From Streptomyces griseus subsp. griseus (GTDB lineage: Bacteria; Actinomycetota; Actinomycetes; Streptomycetales; Streptomycetaceae), in NCBI RefSeq assembly GCF_003610995.1, contig NZ_CP032543.1, positions 3,348,001-3,412,000 of the forward strand: DNA of 64,000 nucleotides, written 5' to 3'. Position numbers and translations under genes: made by a program. Below, in pieces: positions 1 to 8,615 of this stretch (position 1 is its first letter; every line of letters begins with the position of its first letter). The notes below the pieces were generated by a model, which had not been told where the DNA came from, ran no database searches, and saw only the letters and a list, made by a program, of their open reading frames with translations.

Positions 1-27
1 GGCCCCTGCGGGCACCCCTGGGACTCC

Positions 28-1455
28 TCATGGGTCCCACCGGACCGGGCTCCCCCCGTCGTTGTCGTCGCGCCGGGGGCCCGCCCGCTCCAGGCGTCCC
101 CCGCCGGCCGCGGCCCGCTCGTCGAACGTCCTGCGGACGTAGGACAGATCGGCCAGCAGCCCCGAGGAGGAGACGTCACGGGTGCGTCCGGCGCGGACCA
201 GCCCGCCGAACGGGAGCCCGCCCACGGCCGCCCAGCGCAGCCGTCCGTCCCCGTCGATGTAGGAGCGGGTGCGCCCGTGGTTGTCGGGGTGCAGGCAGTA
301 CGGGATGTCGAACAGCCCCCGCGCGAAGGCCAGGCGCAGCGCGGTCCCGATGTCGGAGGACAGGTCGAGTACGGCCTCGACCAGCGCTCTCGCCTCCTGG
401 TACGTCTGCGAGTCCGCGAGATCCGGGGCGGCGGCCGCGCGGGGGGCGGCGAGCGGTGCGCGGCCGGGGCGGGCCTTCCTGGCGGCCGACTCCAGCGCCG
501 CCACGTTCTCCTCGATCGTGGGGATGCGGCGCGATTCGGCGACGGTCTTGACGATGAGGCGCTCGGAGCCGGAGTCGACGGCGAGTTCGGCGGCCTCGTC
601 CAGGAGCAGGTAGGCGCCCGCGTCGGTCTGCGGGTAGACCCCCATGTAGGCGTAGACGACGACGTGCCAGTTGTCGGTGGGCAGCAGCTCGCGGCAGAGG
701 CGGCGCAGGGCGGCGATCGCCTCGCGGTCCTGGCCGGGGTGGGTCTGCTGGGCGTAGCTGAGCGAGACGCTGCGCACTCCGTGCTGGCAGAAGAAGAGGG
801 CCTCGACGAGGCTGATCGCGACGAGTTCGCTGGGCGGGCAGAGCTGGCCGAGCATGCAGCCGCCGAAGGTCTCCAGGTGCGGTTCCACCCCCGTGTCGCG
901 CAGCCGGGCGAAGTCCTGGGTGCAGCGTTCCCAGTTGCGTACGGAATCGTGCAGCGGGGTGCGCCCGTAGGGGAGGCAGTACGAGACGGGGCCGCCCTCG
1001 GTCGCGTTGAGGTACGCCGACCTGAGGGCGGTGAAGATGTCGCCGGGCACGGCAGAGCCGTGGCGGACCTGGACGGGGAAGTCCGGGGCCCGGACACCGT
1101 CGAGGACCCGTTCGGTGACCCGGGGCGGATAGGTGACGACGGGGTAGCCGTTGAGCCCCGACCCGTCGCGCAACGCGGCCTCGACGGAGGCCAGTTCGCC
1201 GACCCGGGTGAAGCTGTCGAGGGTGATCGTGCCGACGGTGACGGCGTCGGCGCCCTTGGTGGCGATCAGGCCCTCCCGCATCCGCAGCGGGTCGCCGAAG
1301 CCCATACGGGGCTGCACCACCAGGGAGCCGTGGCCGCCGTGGGCGCGGACGAACGTACCGAAGTCCACGGGGTCCGGGCGCCGCGCGGGGTGCCCGGCGT
1401 CGTCGGGCGCCCGCGGAGGACCGGGGACCTCCGCGGGCACCGCCCCGTGGCTCAC
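28..1455 (-). CDS. glmE: Glutamate (methylaspartate) mutase, catalytic epsilon subunit
   Basis: 475 aa, near full length for GlmE/MutE, the TIM-barrel subunit that with GlmS and adenosylcobalamin converts L-glutamate to L-threo-3-methylaspartate. Family-typical stretches are visible, such as FGGCMLGQLCPPSELVAIS and LSYAQQTHPGQDREAI in mid-protein. The GTG start (1455) overlaps the GlmS stop as GTGA, so the two are translationally coupled. With the decarboxylase and AMP-ligase upstream this fits the methylaspartate supply step of vicenistatin-type beta-amino acid starter biosynthesis. The C-terminus, after about residue 440, is charged and low in complexity. Family assignment is firm; the pathway role is inferred from neighbours. 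Confidence 0.92.
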   Translation of the reverse strand: MSHGAVPAEVPGPPRAPDDAGHPARRPDPVDFGTFVRAHGGHGSLVVQPRMGFGDPLRMREGLIATKGADAVTVGTITLDSFTRVGELASVEAALRDGSGLNGYPVVTYPPRVTERVLDGVRAPDFPVQVRHGSAVPGDIFTALRSAYLNATEGGPVSYCLPYGRTPLHDSVRNWERCTQDFARLRDTGVEPHLETFGGCMLGQLCPPSELVAISLVEALFFCQHGVRSVSLSYAQQTHPGQDREAIAALRRLCRELLPTDNWHVVVYAYMGVYPQTDAGAYLLLDEAAELAVDSGSERLIVKTVAESRRIPTIEENVAALESAARKARPGRAPLAAPRAAAAPDLADSQTYQEARALVEAVLDLSSDIGTALRLAFARGLFDIPYCLHPDNHGRTRSYIDGDGRLRWAAVGGLPFGGLVRAGRTRDVSSSGLLADLSYVRRTFDERAAAGGGRLERAGPRRDDNDGGSPVRWDP

Positions 1456-1955
1456 GCCGGTACTCCGGCCCGTTCGGCCGGGCGGAGCGCGGCCGACTCG
1501 ACCGAGCTCACGAACCGGCTGAAGTCGGCGATGCCGGTGGAGGCGTCGTCGAAGACCGCATCGAATCCGGCGGCCGTCAGCGCGGCCAGCTCCTCGGGGC
1601 TCTGCCGGCCGGTGACGCCGAGCTTCCCGCCGATCACCACGGGGGTCGCGGACAGCTCGCCGGCGGCGCGCAGCGCGGCGATGACCCGCAGTCCGTCCTG
1701 GTGTCCGTGGCCGTTGACGCTGCTGATCACGACCAGCTCGGGGGCCAGGTCGCGGCAGGAGGTGACGAGCAGGTCGTCGGGGACGCAGGGGCCCAGGTTG
1801 ACGACCTCGTAGCCGAGCTCCTCGATCAGCAGCTGGAGGTAGACCAGGTTCCAGGTGTGCGAGTCGGAGGCCATGGAGGTGACGACGACGGTGCCGCGCC
1901 GCCGGGCGGCGGCCGGGGCGTGCGGCGGCGGGGGCGCGAGAGGGGTGAGGTTCAC
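1452..1955 (-). CDS. glmS: Glutamate mutase sigma subunit, B12-binding
   Basis: 167 aa small cobalamin-binding subunit that partners GlmE. It has a Rossmann-like B12 fold: the DSHTWN segment holds the Asp-x-His of the B12 motif (with Asn where DxHxxG has Gly), followed by SSVNGHG and a VVIGGKLG loop. The GTG start at 1955 was chosen because it overlaps the stop of the upstream decarboxylase as GTGA; the open frame extends further upstream but only as a shadow of the decarboxylase. It ends in another GTGA overlap with glmE. An approximately 20-residue Pro/Ala-rich N-terminus precedes the B12 domain. Confidence 0.92.
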   Translation of the reverse strand: MNLTPLAPPPPHAPAAARRRGTVVVTSMASDSHTWNLVYLQLLIEELGYEVVNLGPCVPDDLLVTSCRDLAPELVVISSVNGHGHQDGLRVIAALRAAGELSATPVVIGGKLGVTGRQSPEELAALTAAGFDAVFDDASTGIADFSRFVSSVESAALRPAERAGVPA

Positions 1956-3211
1956 CGTGCCGCTCCGGCGGTGGTCGGCGGGCGTGTCCCGGTGACGGTG
2001 TCGTAGGCGCGGCGCGGCTCGATCCGCGACACGGACACCACCTCGTCGCCCCGGACGACGACCTCGGTGGGCGCGGGCCTGCCGAGGAACATCAGCAGGC
2101 TCGCGGTGGGACCGTAGGCCCCGGCGTTGGGGATGGTGACGAGGTCGCCGCTCTCCAGCACCGGCAGGTCGATCTCCCTGCCGAGGATGTCGCCGGGCGT
2201 GCAGAGCGGGCCGACCAGGCTGGCCGGTTCGACGGGCGCGTCCCCGTCCAGGCGTACGGAGACCGGGAGCAGCCGGCCGAGGCCGGACATGCCGCCGAAG
2301 GTGTTGATCCCGGCGTCGAGGATGACGAACTTGCGGCCGCGGCTGACCTTGACGTTGCTGACGCGGGCCAGCAGGGTGCCGCTCGCGCCCACCAGGTAGC
2401 GCCCGGACTCGCAGGCGATCTCGGGGCCCTCGGTGTGCCGGTCGGGGAAGTGGGTGTCGAGTGCGGCGGTGAGCGCGGCGCACAGCCGGGGGTAGGAGCC
2501 CCGGTCGCCGGGCACCGCGTACGGCACGGTGAAGCCACCGCCGATGTCGAGGAGGCGCAGCGGGAGGCCGAGGTCCGCGCTGAGCGTGGCGGCGAGTGCG
2601 ATGGTGTGCTCGAACTCGCCGATCAGGCTGTCCTCGTCCTTGGCGTTGCTCAGCGGGAAGAAGTGCATCCCGCTGACGCGGACGCCCGGGGTGGCGCGCA
2701 GGAGCGGCAGCACCTCCGCCAGGGTCTCGCTGTCGAAGCCGAACTGCGACGGGGTGCCGGTCATCCGGATGCTGCTGGTGGCGCTCGCGGCGACGCTGTT
2801 GACGCGCAGCAGGCAGTCGGCGGTCACCCCGTGGGCGAGGGCCGCCTCGCCGACGTGCCGGACGTCGGTGGCGGAGTCGGTGGAGAACAGGCGCACCCCG
2901 AGGCCGATCACCTCACGCAGTTCGTCGGGGGTCTTGCCGGGGCCGGTGTAGAGGCAGTCCGCGCCCCGGAACCCGGCGGCCAGGGCCGCGGCCAGTTCGC
3001 CCGTGGAGCTGATCTCGGGGCGGCAGGGGCGGTCGTTCTCGCGCAGGGCCCGGACGAGGTCGGGGTGCGGGTTGGCCTTCAGCGCGTAGAAGAGGGTGAC
3101 CTCCTCGGGGAGTGCGCCGGTCAGGTCGCGCCGGGCCGCCTCGATCTCGTCCAGGTCGTAGACGTACAGCGGTGTGCCGAATCGTTCGGCCAGTTCCTCG
3201 TAGCGGCTCAT
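1952..3211 (-). CDS. PLP-dependent amino acid decarboxylase, fold type III (VinO-like)
   Basis: 419 aa, alanine racemase/ornithine-DAP decarboxylase fold. The Schiff-base lysine is K45 in FYALKANPHPD. The glycine-rich PLP phosphate loop (DIGGGF), the CESGRYLVG segment and LCTPGDILGREID near the C-terminus are all present. In vicenistatin-type pathways the homologous enzyme decarboxylates the carrier-bound 3-methylaspartyl unit to 3-aminoisobutyrate. The start ATG overlaps the ligase stop as ATGA, so it is co-translated with the activating enzyme. A standalone diaminopimelate or ornithine decarboxylase is less likely given the mutase and ligase on either side. Confidence 0.88.
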   Translation of the reverse strand: MSRYEELAERFGTPLYVYDLDEIEAARRDLTGALPEEVTLFYALKANPHPDLVRALRENDRPCRPEISSTGELAAALAAGFRGADCLYTGPGKTPDELREVIGLGVRLFSTDSATDVRHVGEAALAHGVTADCLLRVNSVAASATSSIRMTGTPSQFGFDSETLAEVLPLLRATPGVRVSGMHFFPLSNAKDEDSLIGEFEHTIALAATLSADLGLPLRLLDIGGGFTVPYAVPGDRGSYPRLCAALTAALDTHFPDRHTEGPEIACESGRYLVGASGTLLARVSNVKVSRGRKFVILDAGINTFGGMSGLGRLLPVSVRLDGDAPVEPASLVGPLCTPGDILGREIDLPVLESGDLVTIPNAGAYGPTASLLMFLGRPAPTEVVVRGDEVVSVSRIEPRRAYDTVTGTRPPTTAGAAR

Positions 3212-4851
3212 CGGCCTTCCCCGTCGGTCGTGGAGCCGTCGGTCGTGGAGTCGTCGGGCCCGGCGCCGCCGGTCGTGGAGCCTTCGGGGCGGGAGCCTTC
3301 GGGGCGGGAGCCTTCGGCCTCGGCGTCGACCATCTCGGCCAGGACCTGCCGGGCGTTCTTGCCGTGCAGGCTGAGCGGCAGTTCGGTGAGGGTGCGGCAG
3401 AGCGCGGGCACCTTCGCCTGCTCCAGCCGCTGGGCCAGCTCCTTGAGCACGGTGTGCGGCGGCAGTTCGGTCTCGGCGAAGATCACCAGGTCCCGGCCGC
3501 CGGTCGGCGGGAGCGCGGTGGCGGTGCGGACGCCGGGGATGTCCATGGCGGCGGCCTCGATCTCGACCGTGCTCATCCGGATGCCCTTGCGCTTGAACAT
3601 GTCGTCGCGCCGGCCCTCGAAGTAGAGGTAGCCGTCCTCGTCGAAACGGCCGTAGTCCCCGGTGTGCAGGCGCCGTTCACCGGTCTCCGGGTCGGGCCTG
3701 AAGGTGGCCGCCGTGAGTTCGGGACGCCGCCAGTAGCCGGGCATGACGTGCGGGCCGACGGCGACGATCTCCCCGACCTCGCCCTGGGGCACCGGATGCC
3801 CGTCCGGGTCGAGGAGGAGGACGCGCGTCCCGGGCAGCGGCAGGCCGACGGAGTCGGGGCGTTCGCCGTCCTCGTCGGGCGGCATGACCGAGACCCGCTT
3901 GCACTCGGTCTGGCCGAACTGGCGGACCACCCGGACGCCGGGGAACGCCTCGCGCAGGGTGGCGATCGCATGGGCGGGCAGCGCGGCACCGGTGTTGGTG
4001 AACAGCCGTACCGGCGGCGGGTTCTCGCCGTCGCGCCGGGCCAGTGAGCCGATCATCGTGGCGAGGGAGGGCACGATGGGGACGACGGTGGCGCCGGTCT
4101 CGCGCATACGCCGGAGCAGGACGAGGTCGGACTCGTCGCCCGCCAGGACCAGTTCGCTGCGGCCGAGGCAGGCGAGCAGCACCTTGTAGAGGCCGTAGTC
4201 CCAGGAGAGCGGGAAGCGGCAGAAGACCACGTCGTCGGGCCGGTAGCCGAGCACCTGCTGGATGGCCCGGGAGGCGAAGGTGACCTGGGCGTGCGGGCAG
4301 ATGACGGCCTTGGGGGCGGCGGTGCTGCCGGAGGTGTACACCAGGAAGGCGAGGTCGTCGGGTGCGGTGTGCCGCTCCACGACCGGTGCCGGGTCCTGGG
4401 CGGCGAGCGCCGTCACCTCGGGCCACAGCTCCGCCAGGTCGCGTACGGGGACCGGGGCGAGTGACTCCAGGACGGCGGTGGCGGTGCCGCTCGCGATGAC
4501 CAGGGCGGGTTCCGCGTCCCCGATCACCGACCTGAGGTGGTACTCCTTCATCGCCGGGTTGACGGGGACGAGGACCACACCGGCCCGGGAGGCCCCGTAC
4601 ACCATGGCGACCAGTTCGTGGCCGCTCGCCAGCTGGACGAGGAGGCGGTCGCCCCCGCGTACACCCGCGCGGTCCAGCCAGGCCGCGAAGGCGTGGCTGA
4701 GGGACGCAATTTGACGGTACGTCAGACGGGTGCGGCTGTCGCGCAGGCACTGCCGGTCCGGCACCTCGGCGACGGCCTCGTCGAGAAGGGAATGGACCGT
4801 CGCGCCCTTCCCGGGCGACGCTCCCGAGTCGGTTCTGTTCGGATTCTCCAC
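3208..4851 (-). CDS. AMP-dependent ligase (VinN-like amino acid adenylation enzyme)
   Basis: 547 aa ANL-superfamily enzyme without carrier domain. Visible motifs are FLVYTSGSTAAPKAV (P-loop), FGQTECKRVS (A5), LHTGDYGRFDEDGYLYFEGR (A7) and DDMFKRKGIRMSTVEIE (A8). The last approximately 35 residues are a Gly/Ser/Thr/Pro/Glu repeat tail, so the catalytic A10 lysine is probably in LHGKNARQVL. Next to glutamate mutase and the decarboxylase it most likely activates 3-methylaspartate and loads a discrete ACP, as VinN does; that ACP is not in the window. It is the first gene of a four-gene coupled run. Substrate is inferred, not read from the sequence. Confidence 0.85.
   Translation of the reverse strand: MENPNRTDSGASPGKGATVHSLLDEAVAEVPDRQCLRDSRTRLTYRQIASLSHAFAAWLDRAGVRGGDRLLVQLASGHELVAMVYGASRAGVVLVPVNPAMKEYHLRSVIGDAEPALVIASGTATAVLESLAPVPVRDLAELWPEVTALAAQDPAPVVERHTAPDDLAFLVYTSGSTAAPKAVICPHAQVTFASRAIQQVLGYRPDDVVFCRFPLSWDYGLYKVLLACLGRSELVLAGDESDLVLLRRMRETGATVVPIVPSLATMIGSLARRDGENPPPVRLFTNTGAALPAHAIATLREAFPGVRVVRQFGQTECKRVSVMPPDEDGERPDSVGLPLPGTRVLLLDPDGHPVPQGEVGEIVAVGPHVMPGYWRRPELTAATFRPDPETGERRLHTGDYGRFDEDGYLYFEGRRDDMFKRKGIRMSTVEIEAAAMDIPGVRTATALPPTGGRDLVIFAETELPPHTVLKELAQRLEQAKVPALCRTLTELPLSLHGKNARQVLAEMVDAEAEGSRPEGSRPEGSTTGGAGPDDSTTDGSTTDGEGR
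3213..3325. repeat. Short tandem repeats at the 3' end of the ligase gene
   Basis: In-frame 15-bp units (GTCGGTCGTGGAGCC-like, then TTCGGGGCGGGAGCC-like) are repeated here. They encode the SRPEG/TTDG-type repeats of the ligase C-terminal tail. A slippage-prone coding microsatellite; probably a disordered linker. Confidence 0.8.
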
Positions 4852-4945
4852 GTGTCCAACATCGCTTTCGGGTGAGGACGGCGCGCGGCTCTCGCGCCGC
4901 CGCGCGGCAGCTGCCGAAGTAGGAGGGGCGTCCGGCGCGGGCCGG

Positions 4946-4984
4946 CCCCACGGGACCGTGGCGGGGGTTCCTGATCCCGTGGGG
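4946..4984 (-). terminator. Hairpin between ferredoxin and ligase genes
   Basis: Perfect 10-bp inverted repeat CCCCACGGGA (4946-4955) / TCCCGTGGGG (4975-4984) with a 19-nt loop and no U-tract. It lies in the 195-bp gap 4852-5046 between the ferredoxin stop and the ligase start. It could terminate or attenuate the upstream transcript, so the four starter genes may also have their own promoter here. The rest of the gap holds nothing else that I recognise. Confidence 0.5.
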
Positions 4985-5046
4985 TACGTGCTCGGTGGCC
5001 TGCGGCCGGACGCCCGGTCGGTGGTCCGGGTGCGCGGGGGGCCGCG

Positions 5047-5241
5047 CTACTCGGCGATGCTGAGCGCGGCGACGGGGCAGACGTTGACGGACTCCACGAC
5101 CTCGTCGCGCAGCCGCTCGTCCGGTGTCCCGATCAGGAGCACCACCTTGCCGTCCTCGTCGTCCTGGTCGAACACGGCGGGAGAGGTGATGACACACGCT
5201 CCCGCCGCCACACAGCGCTCTTTGTCGACGATCACACGCAT
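5047..5241 (-). CDS. [3Fe-4S] ferredoxin, P450 redox partner
   Basis: 64 aa. Cysteines at C10, C16 (C-x5-C) and C55 (CPVAALS) give the three-ligand spacing of actinobacterial [3Fe-4S] ferredoxins, with the fourth cysteine position replaced (AAGA). AAAGGAG precedes the ATG at a good distance. It lies 12 nt downstream of the P450 gene, so the two form an electron-transfer pair. Confidence 0.93.
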   Translation of the reverse strand: MRVIVDKERCVAAGACVITSPAVFDQDDEDGKVVLLIGTPDERLRDEVVESVNVCPVAALSIAE

Positions 5242-5253
5242 GGAACCGCTCCT

Positions 5254-6486
5254 TTACCAGGTCACCGGGAGTTCGTGGAGGCCGTCGATGAGCGCCTTCG
5301 CCTTGAAGGGCAGCTCGTCGAGTTCGGCGTCGAGTCGCAGGGTCGGGATGCGGCGCAGCAGGGTGGTGAAGACGACCTCCAGCTGCATCCGGACGAGCAT
5401 CTGGCCGGCGCACTGGTGCCTGCCGAAGCCGAACGCGACGTTGCGGCGCGACTCGCGGCGGGTCAGGTCCAGCTTGTTGGGCTCCTCGAAGACCGCCGGG
5501 TCGTGGTTGGCGGCGGACAGGGAGCAGATGACGCCCTCGCCCTTGCGGATCAGCTGGCCGCCGATCTCCACGTCCTCCAGGGCGACCCGGACGGTGCCGT
5601 GGTCGGAGATGGAGGAGTAGCGGGAGAGCTCGTCGACCGCCTGGCCGGACATCTCCGGGTGCTCGCGCAGCCAGTCGGCCTGCTCGGGGTGGTGGAGCAG
5701 GGCGAGGGAGCCGATCGAGATGCCGTTGACGGTCGACTCGTGACCGGCGGCGATCATGGCCCGGACCAGGGCGCTGATGTCGGCGGGCTCCAGTTCGCCC
5801 TCCTTCTCGTTGCGCTGGAGCAGGCTGCTGATCAGGTCGTCGCCGGGGTTCTCCTGCCGCTCGGCGATGAGCTTGTACAGCAGCACCTCGACCTCGGCGT
5901 TGGCCGAGGCGTGCTCCTCCGCGCTGCCCTGGGTGACCAGCAGCGTGACCCAGCGGTGGAAGAGGTCGACGTACTCGACGGGCACGCCGACCAGTTCGCA
6001 CATCGCGAGCGAGGGCACCGGCATCGACAGCATGGACACCAGGTCGACCGGGCCGCCGTGCTCCAGCATGGCGTCGACGCACCCGTCGACGATCTCCTGG
6101 GTGCGCGGGCGCATGGCCTCGACGCGCTTCACGCTCAGCTCCGGCATCAGCATCATGCGGTGCGCGGTGTGCTCCGGCGGGTCCATGTGCAGCAGCGCCG
6201 GCTTGACCTTGCCCAGCAGCTCCATCGGGAAGTGGAACTGGAGCGGGTAGCCCGGGTCCGCCATGTCGGAGCTGAACCGGGGGTCCTTGAGCATCTGCCG
6301 TACGTCGTCGTAACGGGTGAGCAGCCAGGCCTCACGGCCGTTGAACCGCAGCTTGACCCACGGCACGGGCTCCTTCTCCCGCAGTTCGGCGTACTCGGGC
6401 GCGGGGTCCAGCGGACAGCCGGTCCGCTCCAGCGGGAACAGGCGGGGCTGCCGTACGGGGCATGCCTCGGCGGCGGTATCCGACAT
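5254..6486 (-). CDS. Cytochrome P450
   Basis: 410 aa, typical actinobacterial class I P450 (CYP105/107-like). The I-helix oxygen motif is AGHEST, K-helix ExxR is ELSR, and the heme loop is FGFGRHQCAGQ with the axial Cys. GAGAGG precedes the ATG. It is paired with the adjacent ferredoxin and probably hydroxylates or epoxidises the pathway product. The substrate cannot be read from sequence. Confidence 0.93.
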   Translation of the reverse strand: MSDTAAEACPVRQPRLFPLERTGCPLDPAPEYAELREKEPVPWVKLRFNGREAWLLTRYDDVRQMLKDPRFSSDMADPGYPLQFHFPMELLGKVKPALLHMDPPEHTAHRMMLMPELSVKRVEAMRPRTQEIVDGCVDAMLEHGGPVDLVSMLSMPVPSLAMCELVGVPVEYVDLFHRWVTLLVTQGSAEEHASANAEVEVLLYKLIAERQENPGDDLISSLLQRNEKEGELEPADISALVRAMIAAGHESTVNGISIGSLALLHHPEQADWLREHPEMSGQAVDELSRYSSISDHGTVRVALEDVEIGGQLIRKGEGVICSLSAANHDPAVFEEPNKLDLTRRESRRNVAFGFGRHQCAGQMLVRMQLEVVFTTLLRRIPTLRLDAELDELPFKAKALIDGLHELPVTW

Positions 6487-6547
6487 GGTGGCCTCTCTTC
6501 AGCTCTTTGGCGGAGTTCGGTGGCGGTGAGGGGGGCTCGGTGAGGGC

Positions 6548-7417
6548 CTAGAGCGCGGCGCGCGCGGCCTCGACGGAGGCTCGGACGGCGGCGCGGGTGC
6601 GGGCGACGTTCTCGGCGACGGTCAGACCACGCAGCTCCGAGGAGAGGACCTCCACCGAGGGGGTGACGTCGACGCCCTTGGCGACCAGGGTGTGCAGCAG
6701 CCCCGTGATGTCGAACTCGCCGTCACCGGGGAGCCGTCGGCGGTTGAGGACCTCGTCCATGATGTCGTCCGACGCGGCCAGCGGGCCGTCGCCGAACTCG
6801 ACACCGGCGATCTGCGCGCCGGACAGCTCCTCGATCGCCGCCGGGCCGTCCGGGTCGCGGAACAGGTGCCACATGTCGATGAGCAGCCGGCCGTTGGAGC
6901 GGTCGGCGCCGCGGACGACATCGGCGGCCACCTGGTAGGTGAAGCCGGGCAGGACGGCGATGGACTCCAGCGCGACGTCCAGCTCCCGGGCGGCCGCCCG
7001 GTCGCAGAGGGCACCGAAGCGCTCGGCGAGGACGTCGACCGGCGGCATGTCCGTCCCCGGCGGATAGACGGCGCAGGACTTGACCAGCGGGATGCCGAAC
7101 TCCTCGGCCCGCGAGAAGAAGTGCTTCTCGCCCTCCAGGGCGGCGGCGATCTCGTCCGGGCCGGAGTTCCAGCCGAACAGGACCTCCAGCTCGCTGAACC
7201 GGACGCCGTACTCGTCGAGCAGGCCGCGGATCTTGTCCGCCGAGTGCTGGGCGACCAGGGCGTCCAGCTCCTCGATGCTCATGCCCATGGCGGTGCAGCC
7301 GTTCTCGGCCAGGCCGGCGAGGCGCTCCTCAAGGCTGTGGCGTACGAGCTCCTGCCAGGAGGAACCCGTCAGATGCAGATAGCTGAAGTTCAGTTCGTCC
7401 CGGTCCAGGATGGTCAT
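6548..7417 (-). CDS. Sugar phosphate isomerase/epimerase-like TIM barrel protein
   Basis: 289 aa, AP-endonuclease-2 superfamily (IolE/hydroxypyruvate isomerase-like). Barrel-strand acidic and His residues are visible in ALESIAVLPGF, LLIDMWHLFRDPDG and VEFGDGPLA. GAGAGG precedes the ATG. It lies between the acyltransferase (111 bp upstream) and the P450 (61 bp downstream), reading the same way, so it probably belongs to the same transcript. I know of no role for such a protein in beta-amino acid macrolactam pathways; it could be a sugar, inositol or keto-acid isomerase, or have a tailoring role. Confidence 0.75.
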   Translation of the reverse strand: MTILDRDELNFSYLHLTGSSWQELVRHSLEERLAGLAENGCTAMGMSIEELDALVAQHSADKIRGLLDEYGVRFSELEVLFGWNSGPDEIAAALEGEKHFFSRAEEFGIPLVKSCAVYPPGTDMPPVDVLAERFGALCDRAAARELDVALESIAVLPGFTYQVAADVVRGADRSNGRLLIDMWHLFRDPDGPAAIEELSGAQIAGVEFGDGPLAASDDIMDEVLNRRRLPGDGEFDITGLLHTLVAKGVDVTPSVEVLSSELRGLTVAENVARTRAAVRASVEAARAAL

Positions 7418-7528
7418 GGGGTACCTCTCGCCTTCGACAGTTCACGGCCGACCGTGGGGTGTCCGGGACGCGGCGCCGGCCGAGGGCGCGTCCCACCGGG
7501 GTTCCGGTGCGGGACCGGAGGAGTGGCG

Positions 7529-8476
7529 TCACGCAGCGAGCTGCCTGCGCCGGGGCTGGAGCGCCAGTCGCGGGTTGAGCGCGACGACCTCGAAGTTCCG
7601 TGTGGTGACGGGGACCCGGCCGAACAGGGCGTCGGGCCCCGCGACGTAGAGCCGCCGTATGCCGCGCAGCCGCAGCGACGAGACGACATCGGGCCAGCGG
7701 ACCTGGCGGGTGACGCAGTCGAGGAGCATGGTGCGCACCTGCGCACCGGTGGTCAGCAGCGAACCGTCCTGGTCGGCGACGACCGGCAGCCGGGGGTCGG
7801 CGAAGGTGAGCCCGTCGAACAGCTCCGCCTCGGCGCGCTCGCGCAGCGGGGCGAAGAGGCTCGCGTGCTGCGGCGGCCGCATCGTGTAGAGCGGGAGCCC
7901 GCCGACGGAGCGCACCCGCTTCTCCAGCCACTCCAGCCGGCCCTCGCGCAGCGAGACCATGGTGAAGTCCTCGTCGACGTGGCAGGCGATCTCGGACCAC
8001 TCGCCGTGCTCGTCGAGTTCGCCGAGGATCTTCTCCAGCTCGTCGGGGCGGACGCGGGTGAAGGAGTGGGTCACGATGTCGCGGTGGTGCTCGGCGAACC
8101 ACTCCTCCAGGAGCCGGGCCCAGCGCGCGGTCAGCAGCACCGCGTCCGGGAAGCCGAGGACGCCGGTGTGCACGGCTGCGGCCTTCCCGCCGAAGCTGGG
8201 GCCGGCGCAGAGGTCGGGCACCATCTCGTGGACGTCCTCGGCCCACTCGGCGAGCGCCAGGCAGTTGAGGAAGAAGGCGACCTGCGCGTACTCCGAGTAG
8301 TCGCCCTCGGCGTCGCGGTAGCGGTCGATCAGCGAGTAGCCGAGCACGTCGTCGGCCTGTGCGACCAGGCGGCGGGCCACCGGGTTGACGAGCATGAACC
8401 TGGCCGCTTCCCGGAACGGCAACGGACCCATTCCGGGAAAGACCAGCGCACTGCCCGTCCGAAGTTCGGTCGACAT
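7529..8476 (-). CDS. Malonyl-CoA-ACP transacylase-like acyltransferase (VinK-like)
   Basis: 315 aa discrete AT-fold protein. The nucleophile Ser is S94 in AGPSFGGKAA (GxSxG) and the catalytic His is in PPQHASLFAPL. It has no PKS domains and it is not the housekeeping FabD type. In vicenistatin-type clusters VinK moves an aminoacylated starter from the discrete ACP to the PKS loading ACP, and that fits here. It is the first gene of the leftward set; AGGGAG lies upstream of the ATG. The leader carries a 26-bp tandem repeat and two CCCCTAAG elements. Confidence 0.82.
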   Translation of the reverse strand: MSTELRTGSALVFPGMGPLPFREAARFMLVNPVARRLVAQADDVLGYSLIDRYRDAEGDYSEYAQVAFFLNCLALAEWAEDVHEMVPDLCAGPSFGGKAAAVHTGVLGFPDAVLLTARWARLLEEWFAEHHRDIVTHSFTRVRPDELEKILGELDEHGEWSEIACHVDEDFTMVSLREGRLEWLEKRVRSVGGLPLYTMRPPQHASLFAPLRERAEAELFDGLTFADPRLPVVADQDGSLLTTGAQVRTMLLDCVTRQVRWPDVVSSLRLRGIRRLYVAGPDALFGRVPVTTRNFEVVALNPRLALQPRRRQLAA

Positions 8477-8512
8477 CCGGCTCCCTGCCCTTCAGCACGT
8501 CGGCACTGCTCG

Positions 8513-8564
8513 GGACCTCCCCGTCGGAGAGACCCGCCGGACCTCCCTGTCGGAGAGACCCGCT
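8513..8564. repeat. 26-bp tandem direct repeat in acyltransferase leader
   Basis: Two adjacent 26-bp copies (8513-8538, 8539-8564) differ at only two positions. They lie 37-88 bp upstream of the acyltransferase ATG, so they would be transcribed in its leader or overlap its promoter. Confidence 0.8.
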
Positions 8565-8615
8565 GCCGGCCCTGGACCGGCCCACACAGGCTGCGGGCTG
8601 CCGCACCCATGCCAA

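Noticed and set aside
28..4851. Methylaspartate supply for a lipopeptide (friulimicin-type)
   Set aside because: The coupled decarboxylase, VinN-like ligase and VinK-like acyltransferase fit a decarboxylated beta-amino acid starter much better; no lipopeptide NRPS is adjacent.
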